Assembly: GCA_023441145.1 (NCBI GenBank)
Contig: JAEZQN010000343.1
Span: forward strand, 1 to 5,164
Length of the DNA: 5,164 nucleotides
From: Bacillota bacterium
Lineage (GTDB): Bacteria; Bacillota; Clostridia; Lachnospirales; Lachnospiraceae
Direction of reading: 5' to 3'
Each line of letters opens with the position of its first letter. Within the stretch, counting starts at the first letter, position 1. Position numbers and translations under genes: made by a program. The notes under the pieces were generated by a model. It was not told the DNA's origin. It saw only the letters and a program-made list of their open reading frames with translations, and did not search any database. This document shows, piece after piece, positions 1-5,144 of this stretch.

Positions 1-1
1 A

Positions 2-328
2 GGTAATTTTACCGGTAAGAAAACCTATTACTTTAATATTAATCCTACAAGTACTTCGATCACATCCAGTAAGATGAAAAGTAAGAGTGTAAGACTAGCA
101 TGGATAAAAAAATCACAGGTTACTGGATATCAAATACAGTATGCCTATAATAGTAAGTTTTCTACTAGTAAAGCTGTTACGGTAAAAGGATATCAAAAGC
201 AAAGCTATACCTTATCAAAATTAAAAGCAAAGAAGATTTGTTATGTACGAATCAGAACATATAAAACGGTATCAGGAAAAAAATATTATAGTGGATGGTC
301 TAAGCCATTAAAAATAAAGGTAAAATAG
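2..328 (+). CDS. C-terminal end of a secreted/surface protein with a terminal fibronectin type III-like domain (5' truncated by window)
   Basis: The reading frame is open from the left edge (first full codon at base 2) to the TAG at 326-328, so this is the 3' end of a longer gene. The ATG at 74 is internal and has no Shine-Dalgarno. The first ~20 residues (GNFTGKKTYYFNINP) resemble the closing strand of the bacterial Ig-like repeats that often precede Fn3 modules in clostridial surface proteins. The remaining ~85 residues have the Fn3 pattern: a core Trp in RLAWIKK, then GYQIQYAYNSKF, a YTLSKLKAKK strand, YVRIRTYKTVSGKKYYSGWS and a final PLKIKVK strand. It is very lysine-rich and has no sorting motif, transmembrane segment or further domain after the Fn3, so any anchor must lie upstream. 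By family it would be extracellular, mediating adhesion or spacing domains of an enzyme. The catalytic or binding part is outside the window, so no specific function can be given. Confidence 0.85.
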   Translation, partial: GNFTGKKTYYFNINPTSTSITSSKMKSKSVRLAWIKKSQVTGYQIQYAYNSKFSTSKAVTVKGYQKQSYTLSKLKAKKICYVRIRTYKTVSGKKYYSGWSKPLKIKVK

Positions 329-350
329 CCTAGTTTGTCTGATCAGTCTG

Positions 351-359
351 TGATATAAT
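351..359 (+). promoter_or_regulatory. Extended -10 promoter for the sigma-like gene
   Basis: TGATATAAT at 351-359 is a perfect extended -10 (TG, one base, TATAAT). No good -35 is found 16-18 bp upstream, which extended -10 promoters tolerate. Transcription would begin near 366, giving a leader of about 30-40 nt before the sigma-like gene. I see no terminator hairpin between the upstream stop (328) and this site, so read-through from the surface-protein gene is also possible. Confidence 0.55.
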
Positions 360-396
360 AGGAGCGCTTAATGAAGATATTAGGGAGTTACCCATT

Positions 397-1164
397 ATGG
401 AGGAAACTATGATTGATAGAACAAACTTTATGGAGACCTTACGGTCTGTAGCAGAGCTTACAAGGACATCCCATGAACCTTTATCTAGAGAAGAGGTTAT
501 GTCATATTTTAGTGATATAGAGCTGACAAAGGAACAGCAGGAGTTGGTTTACCAGTATATTCTTCAGCCAAAAGAGGAGGAGCAGCAAGGGGAAGAATTG
601 CAGGAGGAAGTACAACAGGAGAATGAAGAACTAGAGGAAAGCGAAGAGAAATCGCACCTTTTTGAGTTGTATCAGGAGGATATAAAGAGCCTTCCTTCTA
701 TCTCTAAGGAAGAGGAAAGTAAACTTTATATAAGGTTGTCAAAAGGGGATGAGGAAGCAGTTCAGCTTCTTGTTGATCTATGGTTACCAAGAGTTGTTGC
801 TATGCTTAATGATTATCGTATTCACCAAGTAAATATGGAAGATTTATTGCAGGAAGGTAATCTTGGTTTAATAAGTGTTTTGTCTCGCCTTCTTGGAGAT
901 AGCCAGGTGACTAGAGTGGAAGAGTATATTAGAGAGTCCATTAAGAAAGCCATGGAAGATTACATTGATGAGTCTGTAGAGGATAAGGATTGGGAAAGTA
1001 CCGTTGTAGCTAAGGCTACCTTAGTGCATGAGGCTACAGAAGCTTTGGCTAGAGAGTTAGGAAGGACTCCTACGATTCAAGAACTTAGTGAATATACTCG
1101 GTTATCTATTGAAGAAATAGAGGATGTAATAAAGTTATCAGAGACATCTAAGGATGGGAAATAG
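397..1164 (+). CDS. Sigma-70-like protein lacking region 4 (putative RNA polymerase-binding regulator)
   Basis: The protein has 255 aa from ATG 397, or 251 aa from ATG 409. The 409 start has the stronger Shine-Dalgarno (GGAGG at 399-403, 5-nt spacer); the 397 start has AGGGAG at 382-387, 9 nt away. I favour 409 (MIDRTNF...). Parts, numbered from 397: residues 12-56 resemble the acidic sigma region 1.1 (ETLRSVAEL...LSREEVMSYF...QQELVYQYI). Residues 57-86 are a Glu/Gln-rich low-complexity linker. Residues 88-120 resemble region 1.2 (LYQEDIKSLPSISKEEE). Residues 121-165 resemble regions 2.1-2.2, including the well-kept DLLQEGNLGL that in sigma-70 contacts the beta-prime clamp helices. Residues 172-190 sit where 2.3-2.4 should be but lack the aromatic promoter-melting residues. 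Residues 206-248 resemble region 3 (ELGRTPTIQELSEYTRLSIEEIEDVI). Region 4 (-35 recognition) is absent and the gene ends cleanly. It may be a sigma-derived polymerase-binding modulator rather than a promoter-recognising factor. Classification as sigma-related is firm; function is inference. Confidence 0.8.
   Translation: MEETMIDRTNFMETLRSVAELTRTSHEPLSREEVMSYFSDIELTKEQQELVYQYILQPKEEEQQGEELQEEVQQENEELEESEEKSHLFELYQEDIKSLPSISKEEESKLYIRLSKGDEEAVQLLVDLWLPRVVAMLNDYRIHQVNMEDLLQEGNLGLISVLSRLLGDSQVTRVEEYIRESIKKAMEDYIDESVEDKDWESTVVAKATLVHEATEALARELGRTPTIQELSEYTRLSIEEIEDVIKLSETSKDGK
399..403 (+). promoter_or_regulatory. Shine-Dalgarno supporting the ATG at 409 of the sigma-like gene
   Basis: GGAGG lies 5 nt before ATG 409 and overlaps codons 1-3 of the longer reading starting at 397. 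It is the best Shine-Dalgarno match near this gene, and the homology-bearing N-terminal helix begins just after Met-409, so the shorter protein is the likelier product. The weaker AGGGAG at 382-387 keeps the 397 start possible. Confidence 0.5.
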
Positions 1165-1169
1165 AACCA

Positions 1170-1243
1170 ATTCTTATGTATAAGACGACGAGAGAGTTCA
1201 TGTTCTTATGGAGCATGAACTCTCTCGTCGTACTATTAAGAAT
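1170..1243. terminator. Long hairpin between convergent genes, probable bidirectional terminator
   Basis: Bases 1185-1202 and 1214-1231 are perfect 18-bp reverse complements. The stem can extend inward by a G-U and two Watson-Crick pairs to a 5-nt loop (1206-1210). After a small internal loop it extends outward by 1180-1182/1234-1236 and by ATTCTTA (1170-1176) with TAAGAAT (1237-1243). It sits centrally between the stop of the plus-strand sigma-like gene (1164) and the stop of the minus-strand MraY-like gene (1255), which is the expected place for a shared terminator. Neither side has a proper T-run, so it is not a textbook intrinsic terminator. It may act by blocking 3' exonucleases, or be a dispersed palindromic repeat. 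Confidence 0.65.
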
Positions 1244-1254
1244 GTGTTAGGATG

Positions 1255-2217
1255 TTATTTTATCATATATAATATGGCTAGAGAAATCATAATTTGTAGT
1301 ATAGCAAAACGGTAAACCGCTTGGGTATTCGACCATCCCTTTACTTTACGTACATGATCGTGAATTGGAGTTCTAACATTGGTTAGAATTCTTATTTTTA
1401 AGAAGCGAAGCAGAGATACCTTCACTAATCCTAAACCACCATCCACGATTAATAGGAAGGCAACTGGGATATATAAAAAGGGACTACCTGTTTTTAAGAT
1501 GGCAATGGCAATAAAGAGTCCCATAGCACGAGAACCTGCATCACCCATCATCAAAATGCTTGGAGTAGCATTAAACCAAAGATATGCTAGAATACAAATC
1601 ACAAAAATGAGTATGATGAAATTAAACTCTGGGCTTGTCCCTTTTATTTGTCCAATTTCATATATGGTTATGAGGGTAATAATGGTTAAGGTTCCTGAAA
1701 GTCCATCCACTCCATCGGAGCAGTTGGTAACATTAATGGATATCCAAACAAGTATTACAACTAATATACCAAATACAATATTAGGGATCTTAATAGTAGT
1801 CCCAAAGAGTGCAAAATTCACTGTATTAGGATTGAAATTCAAAAAGGTAATGGCAATCATCACAGCGATAAGTAAATCTAAAAGCCCTTTTTTGTATTCG
1901 CCCCAAGGTGCCTTAGAACAGTCATCTAAGAAGCCAGTTAACATGGCAGCGGCGATTAAAATAAGATAAATTAGATATTCCCGATTAAAAGGAACAAATA
2001 GTATGGTTGCAATAATAAAAACGATGATAAATAAGAAACCTGCACCTCTTGGTTTACCAGCAGATAGCTTGCCATCGTGTGCATAATCTCTTCCCATATC
2101 CTTAGGGAGTTTATTGCTAAAATACTTCAGTAATATACAAGTGACTACAAATGCAAATAGAAGACCAGTTACAGCAATCCAGTTCATCTTGGCATTTTCA
2201 AAAAGTAAAGTCATCAT
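1255..2217 (-). CDS. MraY/WecA-family phospho-sugar transferase (phospho-N-acetylmuramoyl-pentapeptide transferase-like)
   Basis: This is a 320-aa polytopic membrane protein of the polyprenyl-phosphate phosphoglycosyl transferase family, which transfers a phospho-amino-sugar from UDP onto undecaprenyl phosphate at the inner face of the membrane. The start at 2217 is chosen because AAAGGAGA (2226-2233) lies upstream at good spacing; the frame runs open to an ATG at 2280 that lacks such a site. Family motifs are in order: a Lys/Arg-rich loop with GKPRGAG after the first helix; FLDDCSK with Asp98-Asp99; NVTNCSDGVDGLSG with Asn165, Asp168 and Asp171; FNATPSILMMGDAGSRAMG with Asp226; and a PIHDHVRKVKGW segment around His286-His288. 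The last two resemble MraY (FNA.PA..FMGDTGS, PLHHHFE..GW) more than WecA, and about 10 hydrophobic segments fit the length of MraY. The middle His of the MraY triad is Asp here. No mur/fts genes adjoin, so this may be a second MraY-type enzyme. It is divergent from the glutamate-cysteine ligase operon and convergent with the sigma-like gene. Family is certain; the exact sugar donor is not. Confidence 0.85.
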   Translation of the reverse strand: MMTLLFENAKMNWIAVTGLLFAFVVTCILLKYFSNKLPKDMGRDYAHDGKLSAGKPRGAGFLFIIVFIIATILFVPFNREYLIYLILIAAAMLTGFLDDCSKAPWGEYKKGLLDLLIAVMIAITFLNFNPNTVNFALFGTTIKIPNIVFGILVVILVWISINVTNCSDGVDGLSGTLTIITLITIYEIGQIKGTSPEFNFIILIFVICILAYLWFNATPSILMMGDAGSRAMGLFIAIAILKTGSPFLYIPVAFLLIVDGGLGLVKVSLLRFLKIRILTNVRTPIHDHVRKVKGWSNTQAVYRFAILQIMISLAILYMIK

Positions 2218-2225
2218 TGGTACTA

Positions 2226-2233
2226 TCTCCTTT
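2226..2233 (-). promoter_or_regulatory. Shine-Dalgarno that fixes the MraY-like start at 2217
   Basis: On the minus strand, AAAGGAGA lies with about 9 nt between GGAG and the ATG at 2217. A second ATG follows directly at 2214. This places the protein start just before the first transmembrane helix, as in MraY, and argues against the 21-residue longer reading from 2280. Confidence 0.75.
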
Positions 2234-2333
2234 AAATAAATTCTAACACACATATTATCATATAATAGAAAAATGTGCAATTTAATAAAAATAGGAATGA
2301 TTCTTAATTTATACTAGTAAAAGTAAAAAAGTG

Positions 2334-2342
2334 TGCTATAAT
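2334..2342 (+). promoter_or_regulatory. Extended -10 promoter for the glutamate-cysteine ligase operon
   Basis: TGCTATAAT at 2334-2342 is a perfect TG-extended -10. The -35 position is weak (TAGTAA at 2315-2320 with a 16-bp spacer). Transcription would start near 2349, giving a leader of about 86 nt that holds most of the inverted repeat and the small hairpin before the start codon. Confidence 0.6.
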
Positions 2343-2344
2343 AT

Positions 2345-2388
2345 CAATTATATTTAGATGTTTAAAAAAACTGTAAACAATATAATTG
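2345..2388. repeat. 44-bp imperfect AT-rich inverted repeat in the divergent promoter region
   Basis: CAATTATAT (2345-2353) is the reverse complement of ATATAATTG (2380-2388). Inside it, TGTTTA (2359-2364) is the reverse complement of TAAACA (2374-2379), with five unpaired bases (2354-2358) on the left side and a 9-nt centre. Each outer arm carries a TATAAT in opposite orientation. The repeat begins three bases after the plus-strand -10 and covers the expected start of transcription. It could be an operator for a dimeric regulator of both divergent units, or a weak A-U hairpin in the leader. AT-rich DNA makes chance partly responsible. Confidence 0.45.
2347..2377 (-). promoter_or_regulatory. 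Candidate minus-strand promoter for the MraY-like gene
   Basis: Reading the minus strand, TTTACA (2377 to 2372, one mismatch to TTGACA) is followed after 19 bp by a perfect TATAAT (2352 to 2347). Transcription would start near 2340, about 120 nt before the ATG at 2217. The spacer is longer than ideal and the region is AT-rich, so this is a candidate only. If real, it overlaps the plus-strand promoter and the two would compete. Confidence 0.3.
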
Positions 2389-2399
2389 TAAATGAAGTT

Positions 2400-2427
2400 A
2401 GGAGAGGGGAAAGTGTTTCCCTGGTAA
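2400..2427 (+). promoter_or_regulatory. Unusual translation-initiation region: distant Shine-Dalgarno, spacer hairpin and four-codon minicistron
   Basis: The only strong Shine-Dalgarno before the ligase ATG (2435) is AGGAG at 2400-2404, 30 nt away. Between them GGGAAA (2407-2412) and TTTCCC (2416-2421) form a perfect 6-bp stem with a GTG loop, plus a G-U pair at 2406/2422. Folding this stem shortens the effective spacing to about 13 nt. The loop GTG (2413) is also 8 nt after AGGAG and opens a minicistron of four codons (fMet-Phe-Pro-Trp, GTG TTT CCC TGG) ending at TAA 2425-2427, 7 nt before the ATG. No other in-frame start is possible upstream, because TAG occurs in frame at 2399-2401. Confidence 0.55.
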
Positions 2428-2434
2428 ATATAAT

Positions 2435-3661
2435 ATGGATTATAAGAAAGAGAATATAAATCGAATCATAAAGCATTTTGAAGAGGGTTGTAAACAAGTA
2501 GCTACCCCTTTTTCCATAGGCTTGGAGTTAGAGCATTATGTGGTAGACAAAAATACCAAGGATAGTGTCAGCTACTACGGGGAGAGAGGGATAGAAGTAT
2601 TATTAGAGCGTATAAAACCTTTTTATGAGGAATCTGCTTATTCTGAAGGACATCTCATTGGCCTAGGAAGACCTGGGTTAGCCGTCTCTATAGAACCAGC
2701 AGCTCAGTTAGAGGTAAGCATTGGACCTCAAACAGATGGTAAAAGCATTCAGGCCATTTATGATCAGTTTATGGCTGAGTTGATGCCAATATTATTGGAA
2801 TGGGGATATGAGCTGATTACCGCAGGATATCAGCCTAAGAACAAGGTTAAGGAATTAGATTTGATTCCGAAGAATCGGTACCGATTTATGCAGGAGCATT
2901 TTGACAAGATTGGTCCTTATGGTCAGTATATGATGAAGGGAACAGCAGCTACTCAGGTTTCTATTGATTATTATAGTGAAGAGGACTTCTCCGAAAAATA
3001 TAAGGTGGCTTATGCCCTTTATCCTATTCTTGCAATGCTAAGTGATAATATGCCAATCTTTGAAGGGCAAGAGAATAGTAAGCCAATTAAGAGAATGGAA
3101 ATTTGGGAGCATGTAGACAATGCTCGGGTGGATGTAGAGCCATATTTACAGGATGGGACCATTAATTTTAGTAGGTATGCAGATTTTGTGTATAACACTC
3201 CGCTTATTGTAGACAAAGAGAAGGATGAGGATATTGCCACAGAAAAAGCTGCTAGTGAAGTATTTGAAAAACGTCTTATGACGGATGAGGATATCGAGCA
3301 TGTTTTATCTATGGTATTTCCTATGATACGGTTAAAGCATTACTTAGAAATTAGAGTAGCGGACAGTATGCCATATGGTTCTGTTTATGCTTATGTATTA
3401 TTTATAAAGGGTCTATTTTCAGACGTTAGTCGGGTGAAAAAGTATGTAGATGAGTTAGTTAAAGATCATCCAAACTTCACTCATGACCTGATCACTGTCA
3501 TTCAAACAGATGGGATTCAAGGTCAAATCTATAACTATAAGATGAAAGATATTGTGACACAGCTATATGGTATTGTAATTAGTAATTTACAAGACATAGA
3601 AGTTGCCTATTTAGAAGAATATAAGAAGTCTATTTTAAACAAAGGTAGCTTGCTATTGTAG
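2435..3661 (+). CDS. gshA: Glutamate-cysteine ligase, GCS2 family (gamma-glutamylcysteine synthetase)
   Basis: This 408-aa cytosolic enzyme belongs to the plant/proteobacterial-type glutamate-cysteine ligase family (also EgtA), distinct in sequence from the E. coli GshA family. The expected reaction is ATP + Glu + Cys to gamma-Glu-Cys. Motifs in order: IGLELEH (28-34), with acidic residues that bind Mg-ATP; EPAAQLEVS (87-95), the family's E-P-x-x-Q-x-E-x-S signature; PKNRYRFMQ (145-153); KGTAATQVSID (168-178), matching the GT-x-x-x-QV strand; RMEIWEHVDNAR (220-231), matching R-x-x-IW-x-x-x-D-x-x-R; and YLEIRVADSMP (303-313), matching YLE-x-R-x-AD-x-x-P. The chain is full length for the family and has no signal peptide or membrane segment. 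It is the first gene of a two-gene operon with the ATP-grasp ligase 18 nt downstream. The start is ATG 2435: it is the only upstream Met consistent with the homology, despite an abnormally distant Shine-Dalgarno. Cysteine as acceptor is inferred from the family; related enzymes join glutamate to other amines, so substrate should be treated as probable. Confidence 0.9.
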   Translation: MDYKKENINRIIKHFEEGCKQVATPFSIGLELEHYVVDKNTKDSVSYYGERGIEVLLERIKPFYEESAYSEGHLIGLGRPGLAVSIEPAAQLEVSIGPQTDGKSIQAIYDQFMAELMPILLEWGYELITAGYQPKNKVKELDLIPKNRYRFMQEHFDKIGPYGQYMMKGTAATQVSIDYYSEEDFSEKYKVAYALYPILAMLSDNMPIFEGQENSKPIKRMEIWEHVDNARVDVEPYLQDGTINFSRYADFVYNTPLIVDKEKDEDIATEKAASEVFEKRLMTDEDIEHVLSMVFPMIRLKHYLEIRVADSMPYGSVYAYVLFIKGLFSDVSRVKKYVDELVKDHPNFTHDLITVIQTDGIQGQIYNYKMKDIVTQLYGIVISNLQDIEVAYLEEYKKSILNKGSLLL

Positions 3662-3679
3662 AGACATTGGAGGATAAAC

Positions 3680-5023
3680 ATGACAAACATAAATATGGAA
3701 GAAATGAATTTATACTGTAAGAAAATCATCGAGGAAAACTGGGAGGAGAATAAAAAGAAGGCGAAGGACTATTTAGATTACATGGATCAGTCTACTGCTA
3801 AATATCACGGAGAAACAATTTATTCCCTTTATATGCCTAAAATGTTTCCCGTAGATGCAGCTAATTATATAAAGAAGGTTGCAGATACCATGTATGGGAT
3901 CCTAAAAAAGATCATAAAGGAATACCTAGAACAAGAGGATTATCGTCAGTTATTTGGTTTTCAAGAGAAGCTTGAGAAGATGATTTTAAATACCCCTCAT
4001 TATGAGAATCTATTGCCAATTACAAGAATCGATATATTTCTTAATGAAAAGGATTATACCTTTAAGTTCTGTGAGTTTAATGCGGATGGTTGTAGTTCTA
4101 TGAATGAAGATCGAGAGTTAAACATTGCTTTTACCAAAACAGCCTTATATGAGGAGTTAAGTAAGGAGTATAAGATTACTTCCTTTGAGCTCTTTGATAC
4201 TTGGGCAAATGAGTTTAAAAGCATATACAATACCTATGAATATAAGGTAGAAAATCCACACGTAGCTATTGTAGACTTTCTGGAGCTTGGCTGTTCTATG
4301 TATGAATTCGAAGAGTTCCGTAAAGCCTTTGAACGAGCAGGCTTTACAGCTGAGGTATGTGAGATAAGGGACTTAACCTTTGACGGAACTCATTTATACT
4401 CTAAATCTGGTAAAGTCGTTGATGCCATCTACCGTAGGGCTGTGACTTCCGATATCTTAGAGCGGGAAGAAGAGGTTAAGGATTTTTTAAAGGCCGTTGA
4501 GGAACATAAGGTTTGCTTAGTCGGAAGCTTCTGTACTCATATCATTCATGACAAGATTCTTTTCTATATTCTACATTTAGAAAGAACCCATGCCTTCCTT
4601 ACCAAAGAGGAGATAGAGTTTATTAAGGAACACATTCCATACACAGTAACTCTTTGTGATGATGAGGTTAAGAAGTGTGGGCTACTAGATAATAAGAATG
4701 GATGGATTATCAAACCTAAGGATTCCTACGGTGCAAGAGGAGTGTTTGCTGGAGTAAACTTCTCACAGGAACAATGGGAAAAGCTTGTGGCCCAAAACAA
4801 CAACGGGACTTATATTATGCAGGAATTTGTAATGCCATATAGAAGCTATAATATTGATTATCACAAGAAAAATCCAGAATTTGGTCGATATTCTAATCTA
4901 ACAGGGCTCTATGTGTATAATGGAAAGTTTGCAGGGGTTTACTCAAGACAAGCAGACCATGAAATTATTAGTAGTTCCTATGACGAAAATGATATCGCAA
5001 CTGTAATGATAGAAAAGAAATAA
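3680..5023 (+). CDS. Glutathionylspermidine synthase-family ATP-grasp ligase (probable second step after gamma-Glu-Cys)
   Basis: The protein has 447 aa, starting at ATG 3680 with GGAGG at 3669-3673 (6-nt spacer). It matches the synthetase domain of glutathionylspermidine synthase, an ATP-grasp fold with permuted order, and has no N-terminal amidase. An early HGETIYSLYMPKMF segment (43-56) is followed by R-x-D (R116, D118 in ITRIDIFL) and E-x-N (E132, N134 in CEFNADGCSSMNE), the acidic and polar residues that in this family hold Mg and substrate carboxylate. Then come DAIYRR (248-253), WIIKPKDSYGARGV (342-355) with Lys345 and a Gly-rich ATP loop, YIMQEFV (378-384) as the adenine hinge, and FAGVYSRQADHEII near the end with Arg423. 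It should activate a carboxylate with ATP as acyl phosphate and form an amide. Tight coupling to the glutamate-cysteine ligase suggests gamma-Glu-Cys as acyl donor and glycine, a polyamine or another amine as acceptor. It would thus replace GshB or make a different thiol. Family is solid; acceptor is unknown. Confidence 0.85.
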   Translation: MTNINMEEMNLYCKKIIEENWEENKKKAKDYLDYMDQSTAKYHGETIYSLYMPKMFPVDAANYIKKVADTMYGILKKIIKEYLEQEDYRQLFGFQEKLEKMILNTPHYENLLPITRIDIFLNEKDYTFKFCEFNADGCSSMNEDRELNIAFTKTALYEELSKEYKITSFELFDTWANEFKSIYNTYEYKVENPHVAIVDFLELGCSMYEFEEFRKAFERAGFTAEVCEIRDLTFDGTHLYSKSGKVVDAIYRRAVTSDILEREEEVKDFLKAVEEHKVCLVGSFCTHIIHDKILFYILHLERTHAFLTKEEIEFIKEHIPYTVTLCDDEVKKCGLLDNKNGWIIKPKDSYGARGVFAGVNFSQEQWEKLVAQNNNGTYIMQEFVMPYRSYNIDYHKKNPEFGRYSNLTGLYVYNGKFAGVYSRQADHEIISSSYDENDIATVMIEKK

Positions 5024-5028
5024 AAAGT

Positions 5029-5077
5029 CGCACTCACGATGGAGCAATTACTCGATATCGTTGAGTGCGTTTTCTTT
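5029..5077 (+). terminator. Intrinsic terminator of the gshA/ATP-grasp operon
   Basis: CGCACTCACGAT (5029-5040) pairs with 5057-5069 through 12 base pairs with one bulged T (5061). An inner GAG/CTC stem (5042-5044 with 5051-5053) extends the hairpin. The stem is followed directly by TTTTCTTT (5070-5077) and preceded by an A-run. It begins 6 nt after the TAA at 5021-5023, so it ends the two-gene operon. Confidence 0.88.
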
Positions 5078-5086
5078 ACATACATA

Positions 5087-5115
5087 TAGACATACTGTGC
5101 TTAATACACTATAGT
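5087..5115 (+). promoter_or_regulatory. Promoter for the gene starting at 5145
   Basis: TAGACA (5087-5092, one mismatch to TTGACA), a 17-bp spacer and TATAGT (5110-5115, one mismatch to TATAAT) form a near-consensus housekeeping promoter. Transcription would start near 5122. It lies after the operon terminator and just before a good Shine-Dalgarno, so the next gene is independently expressed. Confidence 0.7.
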
Positions 5116-5144
5116 ATAAGGTTTTGTGGTGGTTGGAGGTCTAT

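Noticed and set aside
74..328. Independent small gene starting at ATG 74
   Set aside because: The frame is open upstream to the window edge with coherent Ig/Fn3-like sequence, and there is no Shine-Dalgarno before the ATG.
339..346. CTGATCAG palindrome upstream of the sigma-like gene
   Set aside because: Eight bases of perfect symmetry occur often by chance and there is no second copy or flanking symmetry to support an operator.
397..1164. Complete housekeeping or alternative sigma factor
   Set aside because: Region 4 is absent and the -10 recognition segment is not conserved, so ordinary promoter-specific sigma activity is not supported.
1379..1969. Plus-strand open frame of 196 codons
   Set aside because: It lies wholly antisense to the MraY-like gene, whose frame carries all family motifs. 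It has no Shine-Dalgarno and its translation resembles no known protein.
2218..2280. N-terminal extension of the MraY-like protein to an ATG at 2280
   Set aside because: The extension contains the strong Shine-Dalgarno for the ATG at 2217, and has no site of its own. MraY-type proteins begin close to the first membrane helix.
2381..2386. Plus-strand TATAAT as a second promoter for gshA
   Set aside because: No acceptable -35 lies 16-18 bp upstream and there is no TG extension. Transcription would begin only about 7 nt before the Shine-Dalgarno. The match is largely explained by the AT-rich inverted repeat.
3019..3240. Minus-strand open frame of 73 codons
   Set aside because: It is antisense within gshA, which has conserved motifs across this stretch, and its product is Ser/Leu-rich with no recognisable features.
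2435..5023. GshF-type bifunctional glutathione synthase split by a frameshift
   Set aside because: Each gene has its own start and stop, the downstream gene has a strong Shine-Dalgarno, and its ATP-grasp is of the GspS family, not the D-Ala-D-Ala-ligase-like type found in GshF.
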